Below, piece by piece: positions 9,452-19,341 of a stretch of 64,000 nt of DNA (positions are counted from its first letter, which is position 1; each line of letters opens with the position of its first letter). Source of the stretch: an uncultured Mycoplasmatota bacterium (lineage in GTDB: Bacteria; Bacillota_I; Bacilli_A; RF39; UBA660). Under the pieces are notes generated by a model. It did not search any database, was not told the DNA's origin, and saw nothing but the letters and a program-made list of their open reading frames with translations. The stretch spans positions 1-64,000 of the forward strand of contig URDT01000002.1 of the NCBI GenBank assembly GCA_900546745.1, written 5' to 3'. A program made the position numbers and the translations under genes.

Positions 9452-11830
9452 TTTATTTCTAAGTTCAGCAGATAATTTCGTTTCTACTTCTTCAATCATT
9501 TTATTAAAGATATTTGTTACTTCTTCATCTGTTAAAGTTCTTTCATTATTTTTAAATACTAAAGAATATGCTAAAGATTTTTTATTAGAATCAATATTTT
9601 CTCCTTCATATAAATCAAAAACATCAACACTTTCTAATAGTCTTCCACCTACTCTTTTTAATATTTTCATAATTTCTTCTGATTTGATATCCTTATTTAC
9701 AATAAAAGCAACATCTTTATTCACACTAGGATATTTAGAAATTTCTTTATATTTAATTTCACGAACTTTCTTTTTCATAATCTTGTCTACAGAAAGTTCA
9801 AAAACATAAATATCTTTATTCGTAATCGTTGGATTAACTTTTCCCATATATCCAATAATTTCATTATCTATTTTAATAGAACAACTGATTCCTGGATGGT
9901 ATTCATTTAGAGTTTCTTCCCCAAAACTATATCGATTATTATATCCTAAATATAATAACAAATTTTCAATTACACCCTTCATAAGGTAAAAATCTACTTT
10001 TATTACATTTCCTTGCCACATGTTTGTTAAGTACTCACCAGAAAGTAATCCTGCAACTTTGCTTTCTTCTATGTAATCATCTTTCTTATAATAAACTGAT
10101 CCTGTTTCAAAAATATTAATATTTTTTATATTTCTAGAAGCATTATATTGATATACATTCATTAAAGATGGAATTAATGATTTTCTCATTTCTTTCTTAT
10201 CTTCACTCATTGGATCAGCAACAACGATAGAATCTCCCTCTTCCATTACAAATTGATGATTTAATTCTTCACTAGTAAGCGAATATGTCATTACTTGTTG
10301 AAGTCCCAATGATGTTAAACGGTTTCTAATTTCACGAACCATATTTGCTCTAGGAGATCTTCTACCTGTCTTTGTTTGAAGTAATGGTAATGTTCCTTTT
10401 ATTGTATTATAACCATAAATACGGCCAATTTCTTCAATTAAATCTTCTTTAATATTAACATCTAATCTTCTAGTTGGAACATGAACAGTAAATACAGTAT
10501 CATTTTCGACATAGGCAAATTCTAATTTTCCAAATACATCTTTTACTTCTTCTACAGTTAACTCATATCCTAAAACATCATTGATTTTTTCTAAGGAAAT
10601 TTCTATTTTTTTACTTTCTTTTTCAGACTTATCGTACGTTAAGATATCATCTGTTACTTCCCCAGAAGCATATTTATTTAACAAATAACAAGCACGATTT
10701 AAAGCTTCTTCTGTACGATTTGGATCAATTCCTTTTTCGTAACGGTTACTTGCTTCACTTCTTAAAATACGTTTAGAAGTATAACGAATATTAATTGGAT
10801 TAAAAATAGCTGACTCAATAAATATATTTTTTGTGTCATTTTCTACTTCAGTATCTAATCCACCCATAACACCAGCTAAAGCAACTGCTTCTTTTTCATT
10901 AGCAATTACAATATCGCTATCCATTAAACTACGTTTTATTCCATCTAAAGTTGTAATTTCTTCTTGGGCATTAGCTTTTCTAACAATAATGTGATTTCCT
11001 AGTTTATCAGCATCAAAGAAATGTAAAGGTTGACCATACTCTAACATTACATAATTACTAATATCCACAACATTATTAATAGGACGAATTCCACTTGCCA
11101 TTAATCTCGATTTTATAAATTTTGGACTTTCTTTAATGGTTACATTATGAACTAGTTTACCTAAGTAAATAGAACAATCACTTGTTTTTACATCTAATTG
11201 ATATTGATCATTAATATTTTCTTTTGTAGCTTCATAAGTCGTATCAGGAAATTTAATTTTTCTATTATAAATAGCTCCTACTTCATAAGCCATTCCCATA
11301 ACACTTAACAAATCAGCACGATTTGCAGTAAGTTCAAAATCAATAATTTCATCATCTAATTCTAAATACTTTAGAGGATCTTCTCCTACGATTGCATCAT
11401 TTTCTAAGATATGAATACCATTTTTATCTTCTTCTGTTAAATATTTAGAATCTAGTCCTAGTTCTGCTAAAGAACAAATCATTCCTTCTGATTCTGTTCC
11501 AGCCAAAGAAGTTTTCTTAATCGTAATTCCTCCTGGTAAGGTAGCTCCTTCTTTCGCTACAATTACTAAAATACCAGCTCTAACATTGGGAGCACCACAA
11601 ACAATTTGCTTAATACTATCACCAATATCTACTTGACAAATATGTAAATGATCAGAATCAGGATGATTTACACATTCTAATACTTTTCCAATTACTAACC
11701 CTTGAGCATTACATAATTTTGATATACTTTCATATTCATTCCCAGCAAATACCATTTTTTCTGCTAAATCAGAATACTTGATATCAGAAATATCCACATA
11801 ATCATTTAAAAATTTTTTACTTAATTTCAT
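9449..11830 (-). CDS. pheT: Phenylalanine--tRNA ligase beta subunit
   Basis: This is the large subunit of the (alphabeta)2 PheRS that charges tRNA-Phe. At 793 residues it is full length. It shows the N-terminal EMAP/OB tRNA-binding domain (about 40-150, [20 protein letters not shown]), the B3/B4 editing region (residues of [18 protein letters not shown] onward), the B5 domain, and the C-terminal anticodon-binding FDX domain ([13 protein letters not shown], near 705). The ATG lies inside the end of pheS (14-base overlap), with GGAGGT before it, so translation is coupled. Confidence 0.96.
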   Translation of the reverse strand: MKLSKKFLNDYVDISDIKYSDLAEKMVFAGNEYESISKLCNAQGLVIGKVLECVNHPDSDHLHICQVDIGDSIKQIVCGAPNVRAGILVIVAKEGATLPGGITIKKTSLAGTESEGMICSLAELGLDSKYLTEEDKNGIHILENDAIVGEDPLKYLELDDEIIDFELTANRADLLSVMGMAYEVGAIYNRKIKFPDTTYEATKENINDQYQLDVKTSDCSIYLGKLVHNVTIKESPKFIKSRLMASGIRPINNVVDISNYVMLEYGQPLHFFDADKLGNHIIVRKANAQEEITTLDGIKRSLMDSDIVIANEKEAVALAGVMGGLDTEVENDTKNIFIESAIFNPINIRYTSKRILRSEASNRYEKGIDPNRTEEALNRACYLLNKYASGEVTDDILTYDKSEKESKKIEISLEKINDVLGYELTVEEVKDVFGKLEFAYVENDTVFTVHVPTRRLDVNIKEDLIEEIGRIYGYNTIKGTLPLLQTKTGRRSPRANMVREIRNRLTSLGLQQVMTYSLTSEELNHQFVMEEGDSIVVADPMSEDKKEMRKSLIPSLMNVYQYNASRNIKNINIFETGSVYYKKDDYIEESKVAGLLSGEYLTNMWQGNVIKVDFYLMKGVIENLLLYLGYNNRYSFGEETLNEYHPGISCSIKIDNEIIGYMGKVNPTITNKDIYVFELSVDKIMKKKVREIKYKEISKYPSVNKDVAFIVNKDIKSEEIMKILKRVGGRLLESVDVFDLYEGENIDSNKKSLAYSLVFKNNERTLTDEEVTNIFNKMIEEVETKLSAELRNK

Positions 11831-12887
11831 TAGAATTACCTCCTACTCGGTTAAAATCATTTAAGAATCTCATATCATTGGTATAAAAACTTCTAATATC
11901 AGTAATACCGTATTTCAACATAGCAATTCTTTCAATACCAATTCCTATAGCAAATCCTGTATAAACTTCTGGATCATATCCACAATTTCTAAGAACATTA
12001 GGATGTACTTCACCAGAACCTAGTACTTCTATCCAACCAGTATCTTTACAGATTGAGCATCCTTTTCCACCACATTTAAAGCAAGTGACATCTACTTCAA
12101 AAGATGGCTCTGTAAATGGAAAAAAGCTTGGTCTTAAACGAATTTCACGGTCTTCTCCAAATAATTTTCGAATGACTTCTTCTAAAGTTCCTTTTAAATT
12201 TGCTACACTAATATTTTTATCTACGACTAAGGCTTCTAATTGCATAAATTGATGAGAGTGTGTAGCATCATCATCATCTCTTCTATATACTTTTCCTGGA
12301 CAAATAATTCTAATAGGTCCTTTTTCTGTATTCGCATCCATTGTTCTAGCTTGAACACCTGAAGTTTGAGTTCTAAGTAAGATTTCTTCATCCTCAATAT
12401 AGAATGTATCTTGTGCATCTCTTGCTGGATGACCTTTTGGTAAGTTTAATTTTTCAAAGTTATATAAATCTTGTTCTACTTCAGGTCCTTCTACTACATC
12501 ATATCCCATAGACATAAAAATATTTTCTATTTCTTCTACAGTACGAATTAATGGATGAATTCCTCCTACTGTTAATTTTGTGGCAGGAAGAGTAATATCT
12601 ATTTTTTCTTTTTCTAGTTTTTCTTGTAATTCTTTTTGTTTTAAATATTCTTCTTTTTCATTGATTAAATTTGTAATTTCTGTTTTAAAATCATTTAATG
12701 CTTTTCCAAGTACTTTTTTATCTTCTATAGATAACTCTTTCATACTTTGAGATAGTTCATTAATTGGTCCTTTTTTTCCTAAATAAGTAACTTTAATGTT
12801 TGTTAATTCTTTTAATTGTTCAATAGTTTCTAATGATTCTGTAATTTCTTTTCTTATATTTTCGATTTTTTTCATTTTTTCTTTCAT
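11817..12887 (-). CDS. pheS: Phenylalanine--tRNA ligase alpha subunit
   Basis: This is the catalytic subunit of PheRS, forming Phe-AMP and transferring Phe to tRNA. The 356-residue protein has an N-terminal coiled coil (1-90) and a class II synthetase core: motif 2 around [14 protein letters not shown], the [12 protein letters not shown] segment, and motif 3 in [24 protein letters not shown] precedes the ATG. It follows the hydrolase gene by nine bases and overlaps pheT, so all three share the T-box leader. Confidence 0.97.
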   Translation of the reverse strand: MKEKMKKIENIRKEITESLETIEQLKELTNIKVTYLGKKGPINELSQSMKELSIEDKKVLGKALNDFKTEITNLINEKEEYLKQKELQEKLEKEKIDITLPATKLTVGGIHPLIRTVEEIENIFMSMGYDVVEGPEVEQDLYNFEKLNLPKGHPARDAQDTFYIEDEEILLRTQTSGVQARTMDANTEKGPIRIICPGKVYRRDDDDATHSHQFMQLEALVVDKNISVANLKGTLEEVIRKLFGEDREIRLRPSFFPFTEPSFEVDVTCFKCGGKGCSICKDTGWIEVLGSGEVHPNVLRNCGYDPEVYTGFAIGIGIERIAMLKYGITDIRSFYTNDMRFLNDFNRVGGNSNEIK

Positions 12888-12896
12888 AAAGTCCTC

Positions 12897-13610
12897 CTAT
12901 ATTACACTTTTTCTAGTTATGCTATAAAGCATTTTAGAAGAAATATAGCGATATATATAATTCGTAATTTCTTCTTTTTTCAAACTTTTAAAGACTTGAT
13001 GTCTTACATTTTTTACTAGTAAAATATCTTTTTTACAGTTTAATTGATGATAAACAAACTCACTTGATTTATATGAAATAACATTGTCTTCCATTCCATG
13101 GATTAATAATACTGGACAAGTAATTTTAGAAATACAAGGTTTTATTTTTTGAGCCATTTTTAAATACTCTATCATAACTGATTTAGGAACTTGAAAAAAT
13201 TTAGTAAGTGCACCCTCAAAACCAGTTCCTAGATTTTGATCTACTTTTCTTTGTATCAATCGATAAAAATCTTTTTTATTTTGTTCAAAGTTTCCAAAAA
13301 CAAATGCTGAAGATAGTAATACTAAACTTTCTATTTGTGGATATTTAGAAGCTAAGTAAACAGCTATAATAGTTCCCATACTATGAGCAACAATTTGTAC
13401 TTTTTTATGTTTCTTTAAGATTTGTTTTAGTTCTTCTTCTGCCTTATTTAACCAGTCTTCATATTTCACTTTCGTCATTTTATTATTTTCATGACCGGGT
13501 AATGTAAAAGTAAACAGTTGAATGTTAGAATATTGACTCATTTTATTGATAAAGTACTCATTATCTTCTTTTTGAGCAGATAATCCATGAATAAATAACA
13601 CTGCTTTCAT
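12897..13610 (-). CDS. Alpha/beta hydrolase (carboxylesterase/lipase-like), first gene of the pheST operon
   Basis: The 237-residue protein carries an alpha/beta hydrolase fold: oxyanion segment LFIHGLSAQ (5-13), nucleophile motif AHSMG (Ser near residue 77), a likely acid Asp in HGMEDNVIS (near 174) and a His in VRHQVF (near 206). No signal peptide is seen, so it is cytosolic. It resembles monoacylglycerol lipase or carboxylesterase families; the substrate is unknown. GGGAGG precedes the ATG. Its place directly behind the Phe T-box and before pheS means it should be induced by uncharged tRNA-Phe, which is an unusual partner. Confidence 0.85.
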   Translation of the reverse strand: MKAVLFIHGLSAQKEDNEYFINKMSQYSNIQLFTFTLPGHENNKMTKVKYEDWLNKAEEELKQILKKHKKVQIVAHSMGTIIAVYLASKYPQIESLVLLSSAFVFGNFEQNKKDFYRLIQRKVDQNLGTGFEGALTKFFQVPKSVMIEYLKMAQKIKPCISKITCPVLLIHGMEDNVISYKSSEFVYHQLNCKKDILLVKNVRHQVFKSLKKEEITNYIYRYISSKMLYSITRKSVI

Positions 13611-13622
13611 AAAAACCTCCCA

Positions 13623-13834
13623 TAAAAAAAACTCATCCTATGTTAAGGACGAGCTTTGCCGTGGTACCACCTTATTTGATTATCAATCACTTATTCACTA
13701 TAACGCGTTACCGGATATGATTAATATCACTCAAAAGGTGAATTCATAAGCTGTTATTCTTAGTTTACACCAACCACTAAGTCTCTATTAATAACATTTC
13801 TTATTACTACTCCTTCGTCTTTGTTTTAAAAACT
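13623..13834 (-). promoter_or_regulatory. T-box riboswitch, tRNA-Phe specific
   Basis: Read on the minus strand, the leader has a stem I with the conserved distal GGTTGGTG-like loop, a specifier bulge where TTC lies at 13740-13742 (Phe codon), and the T-box core GGTGGTACCACGG (about 13659-13671) that pairs with the tRNA acceptor end. A terminator follows: GGACGAG/CTCATCC (13647-13653 with 13632-13638) and eight U residues. Uncharged tRNA-Phe would favour the antiterminator and read-through into the hydrolase, pheS and pheT. Confidence 0.95.
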
Positions 13835-13840
13835 ATATGT

Positions 13841-13870
13841 AGTATATCACAATATTATTATTTTTTTCAA
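13841..13870 (-). promoter_or_regulatory. Promoter of the T-box operon
   Basis: On the minus strand TTGAAA (13865-13870) and TATACT (13841-13846) are separated by 18 bases, placing the start just upstream of stem I of the T-box. Confidence 0.75.
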
Positions 13871-13872
13871 GA

Positions 13873-14256
13873 TTATTTTATCATCATCCAAAGAATTGCT
13901 GTAGAAAGTCCTCCCATAAAACCAGTTACTAAAGCCATTACTAGAGCATCTACATAGCCAGCTCTTTTTTGATTTTTCAAAACTAATACTTTTTTAGATG
14001 TCAATGAGTCTATATTTGTCACAGTTGGTTGTTCTGGTTTATATTCTCTTCCCTGTTGAATCGCATTCATTTCTCTTTTACTACTAGATTGTAATAATTG
14101 TGTAATTTTATTACGTAGATTGGGATTTTCTTTTAAAGCTTGATTTACTTTTGAAATCAATTTTACTTGTGATTCATCTAAACGGTAGTCATTTCCCATT
14201 TCTTCTTCACGAATTGTTAATACATAACGTTCTAATTCTTGATTTGTTATTTTCAT
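13873..14256 (-). CDS. Hypothetical tail-anchored membrane protein (127 aa)
   Basis: I do not recognise the family. Residues 1-95 are soluble and charged with two or three predicted helices; one C-terminal hydrophobic segment (about 100-125, YVDALVMALVTGFMGGLSTA) suggests a tail anchor with a large cytosolic domain. It lies between der and the T-box operon and is preceded by the der terminator, so it is probably its own transcription unit. GGTGAT precedes the ATG. Confidence 0.65.
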   Translation of the reverse strand: MKITNQELERYVLTIREEEMGNDYRLDESQVKLISKVNQALKENPNLRNKITQLLQSSSKREMNAIQQGREYKPEQPTVTNIDSLTSKKVLVLKNQKRAGYVDALVMALVTGFMGGLSTAILWMMIK

Positions 14257-14297
14257 AGTATCACCTATTTTTGATTATAGCATTATTCAAATGAAAA

Positions 14298-14328
14298 AAA
14301 AAGATTTACTGATATAAAATCTTTTTTT
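14298..14328 (-). terminator. Intrinsic terminator of der
   Basis: A-rich/T-rich stem AAAAGATTT/AAATCTTTT (14299-14307 with 14317-14325) around ACTGATATA, followed on the minus strand by a U run, directly after the der stop. Confidence 0.7.
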
Positions 14329-14333
14329 TGACA

Positions 14334-15647
14334 TTATTGTTCACCTTTATTTTTAAATTGAAGAACAATTGGTGTTCCTTCTAAAGGAAATGCTTCTCTA
14401 ATTTTATTTTCTAAGTATCTCTCATAAGAAAAATGAATTAGTCCTTTACTATTGACTTGAATATTAAATGTTGGTGGACATATATTAGCTTGGTTAGAAA
14501 AGTAAATTTTTAAACGTTTTCCTTTATAAGATGGAGGTAAATTCAATTGATAAGCTTCCATAATTACATCATTTAACAAACTTGTTTTAATTTCTCTATG
14601 ACTATTTTCATAAACTTTTAAAATTTCTGGAAGTAAAGTATGAATTCTTTTTTTAGTAAGGGCTGATAGGAAAACAACAGGGGCATAGGAAATAAATGAA
14701 AATTCAGTTTCAATCAACAATTTCCACTTTTTCATTTCTGCATCTTTATTTTCAACAGTATCCCATTTGTTCACAGCAATGACAACGGCTTTTCCTGCTT
14801 CTATAGCATACCCAGCAATATGTTTATCATGTTCAATAATTCCTTCTTCAGCATTAATTACAATCACACAAACATCAGAACGATCAATAGCTTTCATAGA
14901 TCTAAGTAGACTATATTTTTCTACTTTTTCATAAACTTTTCCTTTTTTTCGCATCCCAGCTGTATCAATTACTACCATATCTTGGCCATGGTAAGTGAAT
15001 GGAGTATCAACAGAATCTCTAGTTGTTCCAGCAATATTAGAAACAATTGCTCTATCTTCATTTAAAATAGCATTTACTAAGCTGCTTTTTCCCACATTTG
15101 GTCTTCCAATAATTGAAAATTTAATAACATTTTCTTCATATTCTTCTTCGTATTCTTTAAAGTCGGATGTAGCTAAATCTAATAAATCGCTAATTCCAAT
15201 ATTTTGTTCTCCACTAACAAAGACATAATGTTCAAATCCTAATTCATAAAAATCATATAAATGTTGTTTTGATTCTTTTGAATCCATTTTATTAATTGCT
15301 ACAATTACTTTTTTGGTAGAACGCATTAAAATATTTCTAACTTCATAATCATTAGCAGTTAGTCCTTCTTTACCATCTACTACAAAAATAACAGTATCTG
15401 CTTCATCAATCGCTAATTGAGCTTGTATTTTAATTTCTGTATTAAAAGAGGCATTTTCTAAGTCAATTCCTCCTGTATCAATTAAATAAAAATGATGATT
15501 TTGGTATGTAGCATTTCCATAAATTCTATCACGTGTTACTCCGGGAGTATCTTCAATGATAGAAATCCTTTTTCCAATCATTCGATTAAAAATAGTGGAT
15601 TTTCCAACATTCGGCCTTCCTACTAATGCAATCGTTTGTTTCTTCAC
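14334..15647 (-). CDS. der: Ribosome biogenesis GTPase Der (EngA)
   Basis: Der is an essential tandem GTPase for 50S assembly. Two G domains are visible: the first with GRPNVGKST (near 8-16), DTPG and NKMD; the second with GRPNVGKSS (near 175-183), DTAGMRKKG and NKWD. A KH-like C-terminal domain follows. At 437 residues it matches Bacillus Der. I choose the GTG at 15647, with GAGGTG seven bases upstream; the frame continues upstream but without a credible start. Confidence 0.96.
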   Translation of the reverse strand: MKKQTIALVGRPNVGKSTIFNRMIGKRISIIEDTPGVTRDRIYGNATYQNHHFYLIDTGGIDLENASFNTEIKIQAQLAIDEADTVIFVVDGKEGLTANDYEVRNILMRSTKKVIVAINKMDSKESKQHLYDFYELGFEHYVFVSGEQNIGISDLLDLATSDFKEYEEEYEENVIKFSIIGRPNVGKSSLVNAILNEDRAIVSNIAGTTRDSVDTPFTYHGQDMVVIDTAGMRKKGKVYEKVEKYSLLRSMKAIDRSDVCVIVINAEEGIIEHDKHIAGYAIEAGKAVVIAVNKWDTVENKDAEMKKWKLLIETEFSFISYAPVVFLSALTKKRIHTLLPEILKVYENSHREIKTSLLNDVIMEAYQLNLPPSYKGKRLKIYFSNQANICPPTFNIQVNSKGLIHFSYERYLENKIREAFPLEGTPIVLQFKNKGEQ

Positions 15648-15686
15648 TAGAATCACCTCTTCAGTTAGTAGTATTATATCATAAAT

Positions 15687-16163
15687 TTAGGTAGAATAAA
15701 GTATTTTTTTACCAGAGCAAAGGATATTATCTGTTTTATAACATATCTCTCCCATTTCATTTAATATGGAGTGTTCTATTGTGTTAATTTCTTTTTTTGG
15801 TTCTATATAAATTTTATTATGATAATAATATATAGTTTGATAAGGAATATTCTTTGCCATAAATATATCTGGAATTTCATATAAAAAAGTTGCATCATGG
15901 GAAATTATTCTCATATCAATTTCATTATCATAGTAATCGATATATTCTAAATCTTCTTTTTTCAATTCAATTACAACACCACAATATTGGTCTAAATAAA
16001 TATCAATATTATATAGTCCTGTAAAAGTGATATGAAAGATTTTTTTTAATTTTAAAAATAGATTTCTAAAATAAGTTTCTAATTCATCCATATTTTTAAA
16101 ATCAATTTTTGGAATATCATTAAGAAAAACTTTTATAATTTGTCCTTCTTGTATTATTTTCAT
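15687..16163 (-). CDS. Hypothetical protein (158 aa) downstream of ysxC
   Basis: No recognised domain. It is rich in Ile, Tyr and Asp, predicted mixed alpha/beta, and without a signal peptide or membrane segment. I choose the ATG at 16163; its AGGTGAG site is also the 3' arm of a hairpin that begins just after ysxC. Its place between ysxC and der suggests a conserved but uncharacterised housekeeping neighbour. Confidence 0.65.
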   Translation of the reverse strand: MKIIQEGQIIKVFLNDIPKIDFKNMDELETYFRNLFLKLKKIFHITFTGLYNIDIYLDQYCGVVIELKKEDLEYIDYYDNEIDMRIISHDATFLYEIPDIFMAKNIPYQTIYYYHNKIYIEPKKEINTIEHSILNEMGEICYKTDNILCSGKKILYST

Positions 16164-16201
16164 AAAAAAACTCACCTAATCTATTGTATGTGAGTTTTGT
16201 C
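16161..16201 (-). terminator. Hairpin after ysxC that overlaps the next gene's ribosome binding site
   Basis: On the minus strand AAAACTCAC pairs with GTGAGTTTT around a loop of about 14 bases, followed by Us and directly by the ATG at 16163. The 3' arm contains AGGTGAG, so the same hairpin could terminate transcription or mask the ribosome binding site. Confidence 0.55.
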
Positions 16202-16209
16202 TATTTGTT

Positions 16210-16791
16210 TTATACAATTCTTTCTATTTTTTCGTATACTTCTGATTTTCCAGCCTTTGTAATATTTGAAAATACTACAAAATCATCTCCAACAACTAAA
16301 TCAAGATCATTCATTAATAAATTTCTTTGAGCTTGATGTTTTGTAATTCCTATTTTATCTGATTTTGTAGCAACAATTGTAACAGGAATTTTATAATATT
16401 TTAAGAAATTATACATCATAATATCATCGCTAGATGGTTTATGTCTAAAATCTACTAACATAAAGACTTGTTTTAAGTTTTCTCGATTTGTTAGATAATC
16501 TTCCATCATAAGTCCAAATTTTTTCTTTTTTGCTTTTCCTAGTTTAGCAAATCCATAACCTGGAGCATCTACCAAGTAAAATTGATCATTCACTAGGTAA
16601 AAATTGATAGTTTGTGTTTTCCCTGGACTAGATGAAGTTCTAGCATAATTTTTACGATTAATTAGTGTATTGATAAAGCTACTTTTCCCTACATTTGATC
16701 TTCCTACTAATAAAAATTCTGGTTTATTATCTGTAGGATATTGGCTTCTTCTAACTGCACTAATAACTAAATCTACTTTATTTATTTTCAT
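16210..16791 (-). CDS. ysxC: Ribosome biogenesis GTP-binding protein YsxC/EngB
   Basis: YsxC is a small GTPase needed for late 50S assembly. The 193-residue protein has full family length with G1 GRSNVGKSSF (near 30-39), G2 SSPGKTQT, G3 DAPGYGFAK and G4 TKSDK. GGTGAT lies just before the ATG. It sits upstream of der in the same orientation, separated by one unknown gene. Confidence 0.96.
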   Translation of the reverse strand: MKINKVDLVISAVRRSQYPTDNKPEFLLVGRSNVGKSSFINTLINRKNYARTSSSPGKTQTINFYLVNDQFYLVDAPGYGFAKLGKAKKKKFGLMMEDYLTNRENLKQVFMLVDFRHKPSSDDIMMYNFLKYYKIPVTIVATKSDKIGITKHQAQRNLLMNDLDLVVGDDFVVFSNITKAGKSEVYEKIERIV

Positions 16792-16817
16792 ATCATCACC
16801 TTTTAATTATAAACCCC

Positions 16818-17003
16818 TTAAAATTTTTTATCACCATCACCATGTTTTACTCCAGAATCACTAGTATGGGTTGTACTTTTACCGGAATCTTTATTTGTAT
16901 CTTTATTATCATAAAATTTTTTACTTCCTCCACCGTTTTCTACTCCAGAATCACTAGTATGGGTTGTACTTTGACCAGAATCTTTATTTGTTTCTTTATT
17001 ATC
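16818..17003 (-). repeat. 93-bp tandem repeat, two copies
   Basis: The segment beginning ACTCCAGAATCACTAGTATG occurs at 16849 and again at 16942, a 93-bp period that keeps the reading frame. The copies differ at only a few positions and encode the 31-residue repeats. Confidence 0.85.
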
Positions 17004-17432
17004 ATTATTACTAGTACTTCTTTCAGGGCAGGCCTTTGTTTGACAATTTCCACTAACAAAACATGATACACAATTTAAAGAAGAAGAGGCGTCATTCCCA
17101 ACAATATTGAATGCTGTTTTGACAATAGCAACCACTAAAAATATACTAACTCCTGTAATTAAACTACGGACGAAAGCACTATTTGCTTCTTTAGCAGTTT
17201 TATCATCACCACTAGTAACTACTTTGAAATATCGTATCATAGCCGTTATGATAATAATAATTGGTACTGATATTTGCGCTAATGTAATCAATTTTGAAAT
17301 AAACAATGGTATTTTAACAGGAATTGGCAAGGCATCAGAGCCACATACAGCACAATTATTAGCTGCTAAAATAGGACTCATTCCTATAAATAATAATACT
17401 AAGCTAAATAATATATATTTAAATTTTTTCAT
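16818..17432 (-). CDS. Small membrane protein of VirB2/TrbC-like shape with 31-residue C-terminal repeats
   Basis: The 204-residue protein has a signal peptide (1-24, ending ILAA), two membrane helices (about 44-66 and 85-106) separated by a short charged loop (GDDKTAKEANSAF), and a Cys-rich exposed segment (NCVSCFVSGNCQTKACPE). A hydrophilic tail then holds two tandem 31-residue repeats around SGQSTTHTSDSGV. The architecture resembles conjugation pilins of the VirB2/TrbC type, but no conjugation genes are nearby, so the role is unknown. I choose the ATG at 17432 (GGGG seven bases upstream). Confidence 0.6.
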   Translation of the reverse strand: MKKFKYILFSLVLLFIGMSPILAANNCAVCGSDALPIPVKIPLFISKLITLAQISVPIIIIITAMIRYFKVVTSGDDKTAKEANSAFVRSLITGVSIFLVVAIVKTAFNIVGNDASSSLNCVSCFVSGNCQTKACPERSTSNNDNKETNKDSGQSTTHTSDSGVENGGGSKKFYDNKDTNKDSGKSTTHTSDSGVKHGDGDKKF

Positions 17433-17491
17433 AATCATACCCCACTTATACTATCATTATATACAATTCGTTTCTTTTTTTCAAGAACATA

Positions 17492-18334
17492 TTAAAGGAA
17501 GATTCCTAAGAAATCAAGGAACATTCCAATTACAACCCCTGAAGAGTATAAAATTGTTAGTATTTTTAAATTTTCCTTTAAATTTTTATTTGTCTTAAAT
17601 AATACTAATAAAGCAATTCCACTTCCTGTTAAAAGACCAGCCATCATAGCACCAAAAGTAATTGTATGGTTTAAATATAATTCTGTAACTACTACACTAG
17701 CCCCACAATTAGGAATTAATCCTATCAATCCTGTTAAAAAGGAACTAAAAGGATTATTATTTAAGAATAATTTCTTAATTGTATTTTCTCCTAAATAAGA
17801 AAATCCTACATTTAAAAAGAAAGTTGTGATTACAATAAAACATAATATGTGAAGAGTATGTTTCATAGAAGACTTTAAAATTCCATGTTCACAATGACAG
17901 TGTTCATTATGACAAAATTCTTCAATTTCTGTCTCGTTATCCTTAGGTTTTATAATAGTATCAATTAAAATTCCTATTATAATTCCAGCAAGCACTTTAA
18001 TTATAAGAATTTGAATGATTAAACCAATGGATATCTGTTCCGAAATTAAAATGGGCAACATTTCATCGGATGTGGATAAATAAACTGCTATTAATGTTCC
18101 TAAGGTAACCATCTTTGTAGCATATAAGTTTGTTGCTGCTACTGAAAAGCCACATTGTGGAAAAATACCAAGAAAAGAGCCAATAATTGGCCCTAATTTT
18201 CCTGACTTTTCTACAATCTTTTTAGTATGATTGCTTGTTTTATGTTCCATGTATTCCAATAGTACAAAAGTAATAAAAAGAAATGGAAGTAATTTTAGAG
18301 CATCTATTATAGTATCTATTATAATTTCCTTCAT
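17492..18334 (-). CDS. Putative heavy-metal/manganese permease (ArsP_2 family)
   Basis: A polytopic membrane protein of 280 residues with about eight hydrophobic segments in two related halves. Each half carries a similar loop: GIFPQCGFSVAAT (near 55) and GLIPNCGASVVVT (near 207). This internal duplication is typical of ArsP_2-type putative manganese/heavy-metal exporters. The central cytoplasmic loop contains a His/Cys cluster (CHNEHCHCEHG), a likely metal-binding site. AGGAGG precedes the ATG. The metal specificity is inferred from the family only. Confidence 0.75.
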   Translation of the reverse strand: MKEIIIDTIIDALKLLPFLFITFVLLEYMEHKTSNHTKKIVEKSGKLGPIIGSFLGIFPQCGFSVAATNLYATKMVTLGTLIAVYLSTSDEMLPILISEQISIGLIIQILIIKVLAGIIIGILIDTIIKPKDNETEIEEFCHNEHCHCEHGILKSSMKHTLHILCFIVITTFFLNVGFSYLGENTIKKLFLNNNPFSSFLTGLIGLIPNCGASVVVTELYLNHTITFGAMMAGLLTGSGIALLVLFKTNKNLKENLKILTILYSSGVVIGMFLDFLGIFL

Positions 18335-18345
18335 ATATCCTCCTG

Positions 18346-19281
18346 CTATTTTTTGTGATTTAATTTATATTGCTTTACTATACTTTGATATTGTTGTTGA
18401 TTTTCTTTTGTGTAACCCATTAATACATCTGTTTTTAATTCTTGTAATCCTGTTTCATTTTTCATTGGAAGAACAATATTATCTCCATTTTCAAAGCATA
18501 AAACAATTGATTTATTTACTGTAATACCATATTTCTTAGTATTTTTTTGATAAATCCATTTAACAGAATCGACTTTATAAACTTTGAAATCAAAGAATTG
18601 ATTTATCAATATATAATGATCTGTAATTGTCATTTGCTTTGATTGATAATGTAGTGTAGAATTTAACTCTTGATTAATTTCATCTATTTTATCAGAAAAC
18701 TGATTTTTAAATTTTATTAATTGAACTGCTTTTTTGATACCAAATATTGTAAAAATGAATATAAGCGCTAATATAAAAATCATTGCATATGCTTCTCCGT
18801 TAATATCATAATTACTAAATTGAATTGGTAAAAATTGTGCCTCAATATTTTGTTGATTATAATAGGCTTTAATTTGTAAAAGAGCATCTGCGTGAGTATC
18901 TTCAAATTGGATTAATTTTCCTTCCATATATTTTTGTTTTCCGTCTAATACTTTTTCAGCTGTTTCTTTATCTACTAATGAAATCAAACTTTTTCCATCT
19001 AAATCAATATCTAAATAATAAGCTACTGTATTATCATGTTTTTGATAAACATAAGTGGTTGAATAAACTTTCGTTAAATTAATTTTTACATAACTATTTT
19101 GTTTTTGACATTGATATAAATCACTTGTATTACTAATAGAGCATTTTGTTGTAAACATTCCTGTAATTGTTTTATCTTCATTAGAAATAAAAAATATAAT
19201 GATTCCAAAGAAACATAACAAAATAGAGAATATAATTAAACGAATTCCTTTCTTTTTTTGTATTTGTCGTAAATCTTTCAT
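18346..19281 (-). CDS. Hypothetical two-helix membrane protein (311 aa)
   Basis: I do not recognise a named family. One membrane helix lies near residues 14-34, an extracytoplasmic domain of about 130 residues follows (with two Cys, in TTKCSIS and YQCQKQ), then a second helix near 168-188 and a cytoplasmic domain of about 120 residues. It is separated from the permease gene by 11 bases and probably co-transcribed. The ATG has GGGGGAG upstream and a TATAAT box in the preceding gap. Confidence 0.6.
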   Translation of the reverse strand: MKDLRQIQKKKGIRLIIFSILLCFFGIIIFFISNEDKTITGMFTTKCSISNTSDLYQCQKQNSYVKINLTKVYSTTYVYQKHDNTVAYYLDIDLDGKSLISLVDKETAEKVLDGKQKYMEGKLIQFEDTHADALLQIKAYYNQQNIEAQFLPIQFSNYDINGEAYAMIFILALIFIFTIFGIKKAVQLIKFKNQFSDKIDEINQELNSTLHYQSKQMTITDHYILINQFFDFKVYKVDSVKWIYQKNTKKYGITVNKSIVLCFENGDNIVLPMKNETGLQELKTDVLMGYTKENQQQYQSIVKQYKLNHKK

Positions 19282-19315
19282 TCAAACTCCCCCTAATTAA
19301 ATATATTATAACACG

Positions 19316-19341
19316 AAAAACTAGTATTCCTACTAGTTTTT
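19316..19341 (-). terminator. Intrinsic terminator after the glycosyltransferase gene
   Basis: AAAAACTAGTA (19316-19326) pairs with TACTAGTTTTT (19331-19341) around TTCC. It is U-rich on both strands and overlaps the stop codon of the gene at 19333. Confidence 0.75.

Noticed and set aside
16818..17432. Conjugation (type IV secretion) locus
   Set aside because: Only a pilin-like shape is present; no VirB4, VirB6, relaxase or coupling protein is in the neighbourhood.
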